Shown here: in pieces, positions 11,501-47,727 of the stretch
Layout of the letters: each line of letters starts with the position of its first letter
Position numbering within the stretch: position 1 is the first letter of the stretch
NCBI GenBank assembly: GCA_013400975.1
Contig: WBMZ01006405.1
Location: forward strand, 1-64,000
From: Atrichornis clamosus
Lineage: Eukaryota > Chordata > Aves > Passeriformes > Menuridae
Direction of reading: 5' to 3'
DNA: 64,000 nt
Notes under the pieces: model-generated
Told to the model about the DNA's origin: nothing
Seen by the model: the letters and a program-made list of their open reading frames with translations, nothing else
The model's database searches: none
Made by a program: the position numbers and the translations under genes

Positions 11501-14500
11501 ATAGGAAAATCCAAGTCAGTAGTGAAAAAGAAAACAAATTGCCAGCAATTCCAGTTCTGGGTTGCCAAATCCATTAACTGGCAGTGAATAAAACCTTTAT
11601 TGGCCAAAAATTCCAGAACATCACAGAACACTGCTTGGAACCTTTTCATTACAAAGGATCATGTCTCTCTCCAACTAAGCTCCCTTATCTTGCTTAAAGA
11701 AAAGGAGAACTTAAATAATAAAAGTGATTTAAGTACCATAATTTAATAGCAATAATGTACAAGGCCATACGTGAGTAAAATTTTTTAAGAAGTTAGTTAC
11801 GTGGTATAGCTAAAATTGGAATTCAGAGCTTCATAAAAAAATGTGTCTGACTTGGGCTGAGAACCAGGAATATGTTTTTTTTCTTAATTTACCAATCTTT
11901 CCCCTGTGGTTCACTTGTAGTGAAGGCAGAGTTAATGGGTTTGCAAAGGCAATGAAGAGGAAAGAAAGAAGAAACTGAGTGTGGTAAGATTTTGTACTGA
12001 TGCCATAATTTGAGGAATTCTGTGGGCATTTGCAGTATTTCCAGCAGGCAGGTTTGCTAAGTGTTCTTTGGTACCCATATGAAGAAAGTTCTGCTGTCTC
12101 CTTCAGTTTAGGGGCAGGAATATCTGAACAGAATTTAAAGAGGTGCTTCACCCGGGGAAGTCCATGTTCAGATCACCCAATCCCAAATTAAGGGTGTAAC
12201 TGAGGCAGACTGTGCTGGGGCATCTCAAATGGATGGGGCAGTGGATGTCTGTGATCAGGCAGCTGAATCCCACTCCAGGCAGTGGAATATTTGATAGCCA
12301 AGAATGCATGTAATAGGTATTTGTCCCCAATATCTATCTGAACATCCATGTAAAAGAAATAACTCTTTATTAAAGAGCTCTTTCTTCCTTGGTAGAACGT
12401 AATCCATATTGTCCTTTTCTATCATTCAAGCCTTTAAACTCCCTAAACCCTTTTTAGCCCACACAAAAGTACTACATAGGCACTTATTTTGGGATATACC
12501 TCCCAGATATAAAACAGTGGAAGTGTCACTGGACTAAACCAAAGAGAAAGATGAATATCCACTCACTTTGTTCATGTGCTGAATCACTTCTGTCCTTCAG
12601 GATTTTAGGCATCCGATTTGCATAGATATTCTTTACATAAAGCTGCCGATCCTTTTCCTGAGAAGAAATAAACACTATTAAACTTCTGATGTACGTTAGG
12701 AATGACTTTTTACCAACATTAAGTTTTCCATGCTGAGTGAAACCCATCAGCGATTTCACCTTGTGCCAGGTCCACGTGGTGGTTTTGTCATTTGCAGAAA
12801 CAGGAATCTGTCTTCTCCTTCCAGGAGCCAAGTTAAAATTATCCCACTGAAGGCCAGAAACACACCTGTACACCTCACCTGTACACCTACATGATTTTTG
12901 TTATAACACCATGTTCAGAAGATGGAGGCTTCCCTCATGAATGTTTCACTTGTTGTTCTATGTTTTTTTTAAAGTGTAAGAATAAACTCTGTTCTGAAAC
13001 AAGGTTAATAAGCAAGCCTGGTCTTCTTTACGGTAAAAGGGTAGAAGGTTTTGTGGATTTAAACATAACATTCAGAGACCTGGACACACAGAAAACTGTG
13101 GAAAAGAGATGAAATAGAACTATTTTAGAGAAGTGCTAAGGTGAGACCTGTACTTTAGAATAATTTGCATTAGGGAATTGTTTTATATTAGTGTTCCTGA
13201 GATTATAATCATTCCCATCTCCCAGACCTGCACATGCGGGAGGAGATCAGATTCTGACAGGGAAATAGCACGGCCAAATATTAGAAGGAAAGTTTTGCAG
13301 CTGATACTCAGGTAAGAGGGATAAAAATCACCCCTGTGCATGAATGCAAACCTCCATGAATCCTCAGGAATTGCCTGTTCTGCCCTTCACAATGTCTGGG
13401 AAAACTCTCCTTAACAACATCTTCCACAGACATTTGATTCCATTTAGGAAGAGAAAGCTCCCCACTGGGATCACCTTCACACAGAAAGAATTAAATAAGT
13501 AAGTGTATTTTACCTGTGTACAAACACATTTATGAAAAAGCCATAAGGGATTTCAGGTTTTCTGGAATATGTACTGTTTTTCTTCATTACAATTCAGATG
13601 ACATCCCATTCCTGGCAGGTCTGGTTTTATTTCTATTTAATTTTTCTATATGTTTGGTTTACAAGCATTACAAAAAGTGTTGAACTGGACACACTTGTCC
13701 CCAAAAACGTTTCTCTAAAAGCCAAACTGGAGTTTGAACAACTCTCGAAACATATCCATGAGTCTTTTTGTTAAATTGTAGTTTTGCAGGTTGTAGTATT
13801 TGTCTCATTTTGATTTGTTTCTGTGAAGGAACTCATTTAAAGTGAGTAGATAAACATTTTTGACCCCAATTTAGCAAAATGGTAACACATTGGTGTGGAT
13901 TTTTGTTCCATTTCTGATGCGTTAATCTCCCTTTCAATTAGTTAATGAACTATTTCTAACAAATAGACCCTACAGTAATGCCAGCATTTGACATTTTTTA
14001 CTTTTTTGGTAGACTACAGACTCGAGTAGGAAACATAAATTCCATTAGCAAATAATATAAAAGATGAAAAAAGAACAGGTAACATCAAATACCTACATTT
14101 TCTTGTAGAAACAGAAACCTGTATAAAATCTGGAATACCTTAATTTTTTGGAGAACAGAGTTAATTTCCAGTTTCAAGTTCTTTGTGGTTATCCCAGCTT
14201 CCACAAGCTTTTTACTCTCACTTGCCAGCTGACGACTAAAGGTGCTGTTGTTCAGCTTCAGCTGCATTTCAAGACTCTTAAAAGAAGTGACAGATTTTAC
14301 CATATGGATGTACTCAGAGTGGCTGTGGAAAAATTTCAGTTCTTGACAGATTTAAAAAATAAGTGTGCTAATACAAGGAAATGTAAGCCAATAATTATAT
14401 ATAATAACAGTTATTATCTTCTAATTATAATAATATAAAGAATACGATAAATTGTAATTATATTATATTGTAAACAATACATGAAATTATGCTGAAGTAT

Positions 14501-17500
14501 CAGAAAAATAATTTTCAAAATAAGAAAAAAATGGTTTAAACCCTAATTTCACTAAACAAAAAAAAAAAAAAAAAGCATTCAATCATAAAAATTAAGGCCA
14601 TCCTTTACCTTTCTGATGGATGAATAAATACAATAATCTTTGAGGAATGTTAAGGCTTTCTATTCACAAAGCCATATTACCTGTGGCAGAATTTCCATTT
14701 TCTCTAAGATTTCCTGTCTGTTTATTTAATTCTATGCATAATAGACCCCATTGAATAGAAATAGAAATAGAAATGAATTCCTGAAGGACAGTGGGAATGT
14801 CACTCTTCTAGATTTGTATTAGAAACTGTGTTCCTGAATTTTTTGTGCCGGGGTCAGTAAGAGTAAAGAAACATGAGATATTAAAAGGAGATGCATTACC
14901 TCCCCTTAAACTTTCTTACACTCAGGAGAGCACAGAATTAAACATTCAGTGCTATAGGATTGTATCAGAATCATTAATGTGACAAGAAGCAAATTTTCAA
15001 AGCCACAAATTTTCTGTTATTGTTGCACCAAAACCTCTCCTGCTCGATGAACCTTGTGGGTCCCTTCTAATTGAGGATATTCTGTGATTCCATATGCCAC
15101 AAATACATCAATGTGCAGATATTACCCGTATTCTCTCATCCTTTGCTTCCAATTTTTCATGAAGGACCGACAATCTGCGATTAAGTTCCTCCCTCTGTGC
15201 CAGAGCTTTGTCCTCTGAAAGCAGAAGCAAAGTCTGCAAAGCACCTTTAGCTTTCTGCAGCTCTGCTTCAACTTTTCTGAGCTCCCTGGACGTGTTTCTC
15301 TCAGCCTCCTGAGACATCTTCAAGAGTGTCCGTAGCTCTCTCATCTCATCATAATGACTTGCTAAAAAATCCTGGTAGTCACTCCCTGAACTTTTGTATC
15401 TACCTATTGCTCTGGACTGTCGACGGTTGAGCTCTTTCAAAGCCTGGTTTTCTAAGGTGGATGCTTCTATTTTCCTTTGCAAATCAACTATTTCGTTCTT
15501 CAGCTCTTTGATTTTGTGCAGTCTCGCTGATGAAATTCGCTGAACCGTGGCATTTTTGTCCTGGGAAATCACACCACTCTGCAGGGTTAAGAGTGAGGAA
15601 TGCAAACCTGGGGCCTTTGCAGCTGGCCATTTTCTTCCTCCTGCATTGAGACCAGAGTAAATTGGCATTGATATTTAGCAATTATTTGAGACAAGTCAAT
15701 CACTGTATGTGTTTTCTGCTCACATGAATTCCTACACTGCTCATCCAAACACATAACTGTGATTTCTTTGACAAAATGCCCAAAAACTCCAATGTTTAAC
15801 GAGCAACCTGACCTAGGGAAAGGTTCCCTGTCCGTCAGGGGGTTGGAACAAGATGATCTTTAAAGTTCCTTCCAACCCAAACCATTCTGGGATTCAAGTA
15901 TTTCACAGATAAATCCATTAAATATTTTATATCTCCGTGTATTTCTGTGGCTGTGGTGGGCCACACACAATCAATGGAAATAAATTTTCAATAAATGGAA
16001 ATAAATATTCTCCCTGTAAATCCTGCAGTCCACTAACGCAGCCACGATCTGATGGACCAAATTCAACCCATCAGGACCTACACCTTGAGTAGGTGCATGA
16101 TAAAAAACCCCAAACAACAGAGAAATCAAGGTCTGCAAGGACTCACAAACCAACATGACCCCAACAGCACACGGTTAAAATTCCTGCAGCTGCGACTTCT
16201 AACCAGCTTTCTACAACTTTCAAGCCAGCTTTGAATTAAACTGCATTTTTAAACCTTCAGTGCTCATTGCCTAGAGCAGGTGTGCAGTTGTGTACATGGT
16301 TTCTAAAAAGTAATTTAAAAAAATAAACAATTGGATTACTTCTCAATGTATTGTTGCCATTTCCCTTTCCTCATGGCCAGGATTCTGAGTGAATTACTTG
16401 CATTTTCCTTTCCTCAAGCGGAATTAGGATTTTAAAATAGTCAAGACTTTAAATCTGAATGTGTTCCTCTTTTTCAGGCATATATTCAATTTCACTACAG
16501 TTCTCAAGGCACTTCAAGCAGTATTTTGCTAGAAATTTATTATAATTTATAGATCACCTCATATTTCATGGATAAAACAGCCAAAGTCCTGACCTAAAAA
16601 AACACCAGAGGAAAAGGACAGATCTTTTTAAGAATTTCTGTTCAATCCAGTGTTTTCTGTAACACAGTTCCACTGCAGGAAGACTACAATATGACCACAA
16701 ATACTGTCACACTAATATCTGCAAAATGACATTATCTTACTATTTTATTTTGCCAGAATGGAATGAGAGGATGGAAAAGAAAAGGGCAAATACCTTTCTG
16801 CAAGATCTGCCAGAAGTACTGTAAAATTTCCAGTATTTCATTTCCAGTACTCATGAACATGCAAAAATAACCACTTCATCCAAATTATATATAATATCTA
16901 CAAATATATATAATAAATTATCCACCACAGGGAGAGAAGTCAATCATGATGTTTTTGCTAGCTAGATTTAAAAAATGTCATTATTTTATCTGCTCTGCTA
17001 CTTTCATGCCAGTATAACTTCTTGACAGCAGCATATAAAATAGATAATAAGAGACACAATCAGTGGTTCTTCTTCTTTTTTTTTTCTTTGACTGATTTCC
17101 ACCTTGTAGCTTTGGTAAATCAAGATGAAGTTTTGAGGCTCGGCAGGAAAAGAGTTGCTGGTTTTACACTCATTTTTTGATGTGGCCAGGTAGGATTTAA
17201 GAAGGGGTGGATCTAGATGTGAAAATATGCAGACATGGAGAGATTCTTCACTGTTAACACTGACATAAATTACATGTATATTTACATGTTTGTTCTGCAT
17301 GCTCCTTCCATTGAGGCACAAACTTATTTCACATGATACACCATGACTAAGCTGGCCAAAAAATGGCCTTTTTTCTGGTCAAAACTGACACTTTTGTGCA
17401 TTATTTTTAATGATTTTCCTAATGAAAGGCTTTTTCAGACTCACCAGGTGATGCATGGCCAGAAACCAAAAGGTGGGAGAGCCTTTTTCAAGTCCTCAGA

Positions 17501-17922
17501 TTAAAATCCTTAAAAATAAGGATTGCCAAGCTGCTCCCACGTCTCAGGTGATTATCCTCTTGGATCACTAAGCATTGTGGGATAACACAGTAGAGAATCT
17601 CCATCTCTTCCCTCCCCTTACTAGGGTTTGAAACAGAATTTATTATATTCTTTCACTGTAAATCTGTTATCTGTGTCTTCCTAATTGTTGAAAAAAAATG
17701 CCAAAGAAAGGGAACAATGATATTTCTTAAGAGTCTCATACAACCAGAAAAAAAGTTACCTTTTTTATCACCCTGGGGGAAGAGACACTGTCCACTTTTC
17801 TTTTTTTCCTTTTTCGTCTTGTCCTTTTCCTGGGTTTCCTTCCCTTCAGTTCTTGGTGTTTCTGAAGGTTTCCTGCCTCTGACTCTTTCAGGGTCAGTCA
17901 CTGACAAAGCTCTTGGAATCAT
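7889..17922 (-). CDS. LCA5L: LCA5L, lebercilin-like protein; N-terminal exon(s) not identified
   Basis: Paralogue of LCA5 (lebercilin), a coiled-coil protein of the ciliary axoneme and basal body; the function of LCA5L itself is poorly known. In transcript order the model is 17760-17922, 15126-15640, 14139-14276, 12567-12657, a proposed microexon 10514-10536, 9811-9943 and 7889-8583: 1758 nt, 585 aa. Recognition rests on the lebercilin-domain start (ISSARLHKIKELKNE, about residue 90), a coiled coil to about 290 (with TFSRQLASESKK and KDRQLYVKNIYANR), the C-terminal motif FSEATENLHRGL, and GYEPSFG followed by KKHLMKELFG. Intron phases agree throughout. The human protein is about 670 aa, so upstream N-terminal exon(s) are probably missing, and the ATG at 17922 may be internal. 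Confidence 0.9.
8584..9810 (-). other. LCA5L: LCA5L intron (last)
   Basis: About 1.2 kb of AT-rich unique-looking sequence; no repeat family or coding signal recognised. Confidence 0.75.
9811..9943 (-). CDS. LCA5L: LCA5L acidic/Lys-rich exon
   Basis: The acceptor CCAATTATAG precedes GAGAAAAAGCC; the donor is GTATGT at 9810-9805. It encodes EKKPSEDKDEEAKASEACSD and on to NRTHR. It starts in phase 0 and leaves one base that pairs with the two-base start of the last exon. This corresponds to the low-complexity Glu/Lys region of mammalian LCA5L. Confidence 0.82.
10514..10536 (-). CDS. LCA5L: Proposed LCA5L 23-nt microexon
   Basis: The exon before it (12567-12657) ends with one leftover base, while the exon after it (9811-9943) starts in phase 0 and hits a stop if joined directly, so one exon of length 3n+2 is required. 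This segment has a good acceptor (CTGTGTCCAATTTCAG), a GTAATT donor, the right length, and yields T-FIDRAEQ in frame. An alternative upstream acceptor at 10561 also keeps phase but is weaker. Found by phase reasoning, not by clear homology. Confidence 0.4.
11085..11295. promoter_or_regulatory. Isolated intronic CpG island with CTCF-like core
   Basis: Roughly 19 CpG in about 210 bases inside otherwise CpG-poor intron. It contains CCTAGGGGGCGCTGCC (11221-11236), which matches the AGGGGGCGC core of a CTCF site, though the flanking half is weaker. Could be an insulator, an alternative promoter or a recent GC-rich insertion. Confidence 0.45.
12567..12657 (-). CDS. LCA5L: LCA5L exon, end of lebercilin coiled coil
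   Basis: The acceptor TTCTTCTCAG precedes GAAAAGGATCGG; the donor is GTGAGT at 12566-12561. It encodes EKDRQLYVKNIYANRMPKIL and ten more residues. The KNIYxNR motif is shared with LCA5 and LCA5L proteins. Confidence 0.92.
12658..14138 (-). other. LCA5L: LCA5L intron
   Basis: About 1.5 kb, AT-rich, with no recognised repeat. A short duplicated motif, ACCTGTACACCT, occurs near 12864-12888. Confidence 0.75.
14139..14276 (-). CDS. LCA5L: LCA5L exon, coiled coil
   Basis: The acceptor CTTCTTTTAAG precedes AGTCTTGAA; the donor is GTATTC at 14138. It encodes 46 residues from SLEMQLKLNNSTFSRQLASE to SVLQKIK, phase 0 at both ends. It aligns with the FSRQLA segment of mammalian LCA5L. Confidence 0.93.
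14277..15125 (-). other. LCA5L: LCA5L intron
   Basis: AT-rich; contains an A18 run (about 14558-14575) and a short CR1-type tail near 15040-15092. Confidence 0.75.
15040..15092 (+). mobile_element. CR1-like tail fragment
   Basis: GATGAACCTTGTGGGTCCC followed by TATTCTGTGATTCCAT matches the tail type seen at 1610-1660. Only the 3' tip remains. Confidence 0.6.
15126..15640 (-). CDS. LCA5L: LCA5L exon, lebercilin domain core
   Basis: The acceptor CTCTGGTCTCAATGCAG precedes GAGGAAGAAAATGG; the donor is GTAATA at 15125. It encodes 171 residues: a basic lead-in, then ISSARLHKIKELKNEIVDLQ opening a long heptad-rich coiled coil to KDERIR. This is the strongest evidence that the locus is LCA5L. Confidence 0.95.
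15641..17759 (-). other. LCA5L: LCA5L intron
   Basis: About 2.1 kb, AT-rich; a short sense CR1 tail at 15813-15897 is the only recognised element. Confidence 0.75.
15813..15897 (+). mobile_element. CR1 LINE tail fragment
   Basis: GGTTGGAACAAGATGATCTT then CCTTCCAACCCAAACCATTC: the last roughly 80 bases of a CR1. Confidence 0.85.
17760..17922 (-). CDS. LCA5L: LCA5L most upstream recognised coding exon
   Basis: Encodes MIPRALSVTDPERVRGRKPS, then a Lys/Glu run (KDKTKKEKKKSG), ending AAAAAAG before donor GTAACT (17759-17754). The one leftover base joins the two-base start of 15640. The Lys/Glu run matches the KEKEKKK segment ahead of the lebercilin domain in human LCA5L. The frame stays open above the ATG to an in-frame TGA near 17960, with a weak acceptor (GTGATTTAG) at 17954, so the exon may extend to 17953 and the true start may lie in an unseen upstream exon. 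Confidence 0.7.
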
Positions 17923-19789
17923 CACCGTGAGGATATCACTTGTGTCTTCTCTGCTAAATCACTAAGCCACCTGTGATTTTATAGCATTTTTATTTCTCCA
18001 TCCATGTCATAAAAATATCATTTAGTCACATTTTTCAAAAATTAGACAGCAAATCAGATCATAAAATTAATTTTTGCATTAAAATAGCACAAAACCCACA
18101 TGAGATGTCATATTAACACTATAGGCAGAGGATATAGAAGAACCTAAAGCTATTTTAATATGCTTGTAAAAGCATATTTAGCATAAAATAAAGCACTCTA
18201 ACTATTTTTCTAGGTCTTTGTGAATATCTGTAATGCTTCCTGTTTTCTTTTTTTTTTTTCTTTTTTTTTTCCTTACTGAGCCTACTGGAGGTACAGATCA
18301 GCTCATTCTCCTGGCAGAATTATTTAAACACTGCCGTTCTGGTAAAAATTGTTCCTTGGGATATGGCTTGATCCATTCCATTTTCTTGCTGTCACATGAA
18401 GACTTTGTTCCAATCCACTTCAGGGGAGGAGAGGCAAGTTTTGCCTCAATCCACAATTGTGAAAAGGAATTCAGATCTAAGCATACCAAAAAGTGAGATT
18501 AAAACAAAAATGAGGTTAAGGGTTGGGATCCAAAGCGATAATTCAGCTTTTTTTTTTTTTCCCCATAAAAGAAGAAAGAAAGAGAGAAAACAGGAAAGTA
18601 CGAAAATATTTGCTTATAGAAGGTTTTGAGAGTGGCAACGTCATGTCCACCACATAGCAACAGCACGGCTGTGGAGAAGTTCATCTTTGCTCCCTGAAAA
18701 TTCTTTGGCTGCTCCTGGGTATCCAGGCAAAGTTTGCCTGATTTATCAAAAAGTTTATTACTCTCTTGCCTGATGTATCAACTACAAGGTCTTTTAATGA
18801 CTGTCAAACAGGGTGGCTCATTTTCTAAAATAAAGCAGTTCAAAGCTTTAACTTTCAAACTCGGTCTTGGAACAGGCAGTGAAGAAACATTCCTTACTTT
18901 TTACTGGTTCACTACAGACTACTCAGACCATAGTTTTATAGATTAGGAATTTTAACCACCAGTAGAATAAGCTGTGTATTTTGGGGGTCTAAAAGGAGCA
19001 TGGCAGCTATGGAAAAGAAAATTGACATGGGTTAATATGATGTTTTCATTCAGATGGATTTTAACAAGTAGCCTTCACTAAAAAAATATAAAACAATATT
19101 TTTAAAACCTTCTAACTCTTTTCTTGGCATTTTTGCTTTGTGCTGGCATTTCATTTTAAATTAAATTAAATTCCTTAAAGTTGAGAGGGGAATTAGATAA
19201 GTACCAAAGAAAATTAGAAAAAGTAATTCAGGATTGCACAGAACATTTTCGGTTGAATCAAAACAGTTTCATTACTCTTAATTCCTTTACATGAGCAAAT
19301 TTTCCTTGTGGAATACTGAGGAATGCTACAGCCCTGCTAAGTCTGAGGCAGTGCAATAACTTCCAAGAGATGAGAAATCATATTTTGAGCATTAGGCAAA
19401 GCCCACCTTGCTACATCGATTTGTACTTGTGTTTAAATTTGATTTGGCACTGCCAGCACTTTCTAGGTAAATTATCTTTAAAGCAAATTAGCTCAAATTA
19501 AACCTGAAACTACTGCTTTAATTTGTTTTGATGAGAAGTGTGGCCTGAATCTCCTCATCCAGCTTCAAGAGAAGGTGTTGAGAAGTACATAAAATGGAAA
19601 AAGAGAAGACAGAAAAACAAAAGGTGAAGGACAAGAAAGAGAAGTTAAAAGCAAGATATTGCAATAGAATTAAAGAAGCAGTAGCTGAAGCAGGGCTGGA
19701 ATGGACAAACTCCATTTATGAAGGATTTATGGAGAAAAGATGCAGGAACAAAAATAATTAGGGCCAAATCCCTCTGTTGAAGATGAAAA

Positions 19790-20296
19790 TGTCCTGGCAG
19801 CCCCCTCAGTGTCCCACCTGGACACATAATTCCACATCCGATCCCATGTCCGGGCAGCCCTCTCTGTCCCACCTAGACACACAATTCCACACTCATCCCC
19901 TTGTCCTGGCAGCCCTCTCTGTCCCCCCTGGACACACATTTCCACACCCATCCCCATGTCCTGGCAGCGCCCTCAGTGTCCCACCTGGACACATAATTCC
20001 ACATCCGATCCCATGTCCGGGCAGCCCTCTCTGTCCCACCTAGACACACAATTCCACACTCATCCCCTTGTCCTGGCAGCCCTCTCTGTCCCCCCTGGAC
20101 ACACATTTCCACACCCATCCCCATGTCCTGGCAGCGCCCTCAGTGTCCCACCTGGACACATAATTCCACATCCGATCCCATGTCCGGGCAGCCCTCTCTG
20201 TCCCACCTAGACACACAATTCCACACTCATCCCCTTGTCCTGGCAGCCCTCTCTGTCCCCCCTGGACACACATTTCCACACCCATCCCCATGTCCT
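19790..20296. repeat. Minisatellite: three 167-bp higher-order units, each of three about 55-bp subunits
   Basis: The block starting CCTCAGTGTCCCACCTGGAC occurs at 19804, 19971 and 20138, exactly 167 bases apart, and the copies read as identical. Inside each, three diverged about 55-bp subunits share a CTGTCCCACCTRGACACA-type core and end GTCCTGGCAG or GTCCGGGCAG. Diverged monomers within identical trimers show recent amplification of the trimer. Confidence 0.95.
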
Positions 20297-20369
20297 ACCA
20301 CTGCTCTGCTCTGCTCTCGCTGTCCCCCTGGCACCTGCAAGTGAGGGATCCCACCTTGTCCTCTGTCCT

Positions 20370-20680
20370 CTCTGGGAATCTCTCCCCACGTCCACCGCAG
20401 CTGTGCTGTCCCCTCACGGCCTCACGAGCTGCCATTACCGGCCCCCATCGCCGTTGCTGTGGGAAATGGCGGAGGCACCCTGTGAGCGGGGCCTCATCCC
20501 TTTCCTCCCTCTTCCCTCCCTTTTCCCTCACCCCACAGCCAGGACAGGAGCCTGCGTGGGCATTTCCACCCTCATATTTCAGTACCACACCAGGGTTTTG
20601 AGGGGAATTTGGCGATGTGGGTCCCGCTGTGCCGTGGCCACAGAGGCGCCTCACGGCCTGGAGGCACCCTCAGAGCACAG
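20370..20680. promoter_or_regulatory. CpG-rich patch, candidate promoter for LCA5L or upstream SH3BGR exon
   Basis: About 15 CpG in 300 bases, well above the surroundings. It includes AAATGGCGG (YY1-like) near 20464-20472. It lies between the divergent 5' ends of LCA5L and SH3BGR, where promoters are expected. No transcript evidence is available, so the direction is unknown. Confidence 0.35.
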
Positions 20681-20944
20681 GCCAGACCCAACAGTCTCCA
20701 AACTCGGGGTTAAACTAAACATTCTTATGTTGGAAAAGGGGAAAAATCCCTTTGGAATGAAGTGATGTTTTCCTTCGAGGCTGGACACAATGGGAGCTGT
20801 GCCTTGAAGCCCTCACCTGCCAGCCCCAGGTGGGATGCGGCTTTGGGAATGGCTTTTCCATGTGTGGCTCAGTGAGTGTTTCAGGGATGAAGTGGAACAT
20901 GAGCAAGAGTTCATTGGCAATTCTGTCCCAGAATCTGACCGTGG

Positions 20945-21073
20945 ACATTTGGTGGTGCAAATATTTACTGCTTTGAGTACATGGTGTGACTCTTGGGGAT
21001 GGTGCTGTGCAGGGCCACGAGTTGGACTTGATGATCCCTGTGGGTCCCTTCCAACTCAGCTTATTCTGTGATA
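20945..21073 (+). mobile_element. CR1-like LINE tail fragment
   Basis: TACATGGTGTGACTCTTGGG, GTTGGACTTGATGATCCC and CTTCCAACTCAGCTTATTC: same tail subfamily as 1270-1665. Confidence 0.8.
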
Positions 21074-22791
21074 AATTATTAGCATCATTACCACAAGGTT
21101 TATCAGTATGCTGTGAAGCCTGCAATCACTGCATTCTTTAGCTGTACTTCTTCAGAGCACAGAAAACCAAAGAATTTGAAAATTATATATTCCAAATGGC
21201 CAGTAATTTCTTAGGCTATAGTCATATAAAATCTCCTGAGAAACAAGCATGTGTAATAACTTCAGGCAATAATTTACATTTTTCCACTGTTTTTTTTTTT
21301 GTTCTTGTTGTTCATTTTCAGGAAAATACTCCAAAAATACCTGCTTCTAATAGGCTTTTTGCTGGACCTCCTGTTGCCTCTCAGAAGTAAAAAGAAATGA
21401 CAGATGGTGAGCCACAGTAAACAGTGCAAACTATCCATACCGTTATTTTTAGTTTTCCGTGCAGTTTTTCAGTATCCCGGTTCCATACATGTAGTACTGC
21501 ATTTCCAGCTTCACATAATGGTTTGCACAGACAAAACCCCTTCCTTTCAATAGCGTTTTAACTCTTTACTTTATTGATATTTAATAGTGTATTTTGTCCA
21601 ACCTAATCAACCCTGGAATTAAAGTATTTTAGTCCATTTTAAGTGTTTTCAGATCGGACACTGCTGTATTCAATCTTAACACGTGAAACCTGTGTTTCTA
21701 AAACCTAGGCCAGCTTCACCTCTGGCACGGGGTCAGCTTTACTGAGCTCATGTTTCTCACAGCAGAAACAAACTTGGCCCTTATAATTTTAAAATAATCT
21801 GTTACCATTTAACATTCTTCAAATACCTCTCATGCCCAGAGACCTCCTTAAGCTAGCTTGTGCAGGCAGCCACTCAATTGTGATGATCTCTGGGGTAGAG
21901 AAGGCAACAACCAGACGGAAAAAGAGCATCCTGGATAACACACAAGAATGGGATTTTTTTTTTTCTTGCCAGGTATTCTGGACCTCTTCTTACATCTTGT
22001 GCCCTGGAAATTTTCTCTGGTGATGCAAAAAGGAAGGGAAAATGCAACGATAGGTTCTGGGTACATGGAATCAGCCAAAACACCCTCCTCAGTGTCTGGC
22101 AGTGTCCTGACACACATTTATTTCAGGGAAGTCCCTGAGCCCTGCAGTGTGGATGATGATCTGAATTCTTTAAAGCTGAGAGCGTTCATAACCAAGGCTT
22201 ATTTCAATATGATCTCTGCTATAATTACTTCTGCATCTATGCTCCCCTTGCCCTGCCTCCCCTTCCCCTTTCATAATCTAAAATTTCCAGCTACAATTCC
22301 AAAGCCTTGTGGTGGTCAGGGAAAGCTCTTTCCTGCAGGACGTAGCTGTGACAGTGCCCATCCAACCTCACAGTTTTGGGATTGCCCCCAGCACGAAGTT
22401 GCCAGCTCCCCGTCCCTTCTCCGTTCTCAGATATCCCTTCCCCCTCTCCCAAATATTTCTCCAGTCCTGTCTCATTGGTGCACCACTCTCCCTTGCCTTT
22501 TTTGGGCTGTCACCCTGTCAATCTAACGCAATAAGGCCAGGGGCAGGTGCAAACCCCTGGCTGTGGCTCCTCTTACTGACCAATCCTCATCCCAAAATAC
22601 CCAGGAGCCAATGGAGTGGGAAAACCCGGGACCCCGGGGACAGGGAGAGGGCAAAGGCGCCGGATTGCCGGGGGGAGGGGGCATCCATTTAGGAGCCGGG
22701 TGAGTCCAAGAGCTGCTGAACATTTGGATTCCTCTTGGGATCGTGGCGGATAGCAGGGGTGCTCTGCTGATTCACTCCCATCACTGTGAAC

Positions 22792-47685
<24,894 letters not shown>

Positions 47686-47727
47686 TACAGTTCCCTATGA
47701 CACATTATTTCTTGAACAGGTTTTCAG

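Larger units (their letters stand above)
9944..12566 (-). other. LCA5L: LCA5L intronic region with proposed microexon and CpG patch
   Basis: Holds the proposed 23-nt microexon (10514-10536) and an isolated CpG-rich patch (about 11085-11295). The rest is AT-rich without a recognised repeat. Confidence 0.7.
17954..22791. other. Region between LCA5L and SH3BGR 5' ends
   Basis: Should hold the LCA5L 5' exon(s) and both promoters, but no further LCA5L exon could be recognised. Contents: T-rich runs near 18248-18270 and 18549, the 167-bp minisatellite (19790-20296), a CpG-rich patch (20370-20680) and a CR1 tail (20945-21073). The final 250 bases before SH3BGR are moderately GC-rich with two CCAAT-type motifs (CCAATCC near 22580, CCAATGG near 22608). 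Confidence 0.6.

Noticed and set aside
9811..12657. Direct splice of LCA5L exon 12567-12657 to 9811-9943
   Set aside because: The one-base phase mismatch leads to a stop (AGA GAA AAA GCC TTC AGA then TAA).
19777..20400. Long overlapping ORFs on both strands and a CRISPR-like regular spacing
   Set aside because: They arise from the 167-bp minisatellite. There are no distinct spacers between constant repeats, the DNA is a vertebrate nuclear locus, and the peptides have no homology signal.
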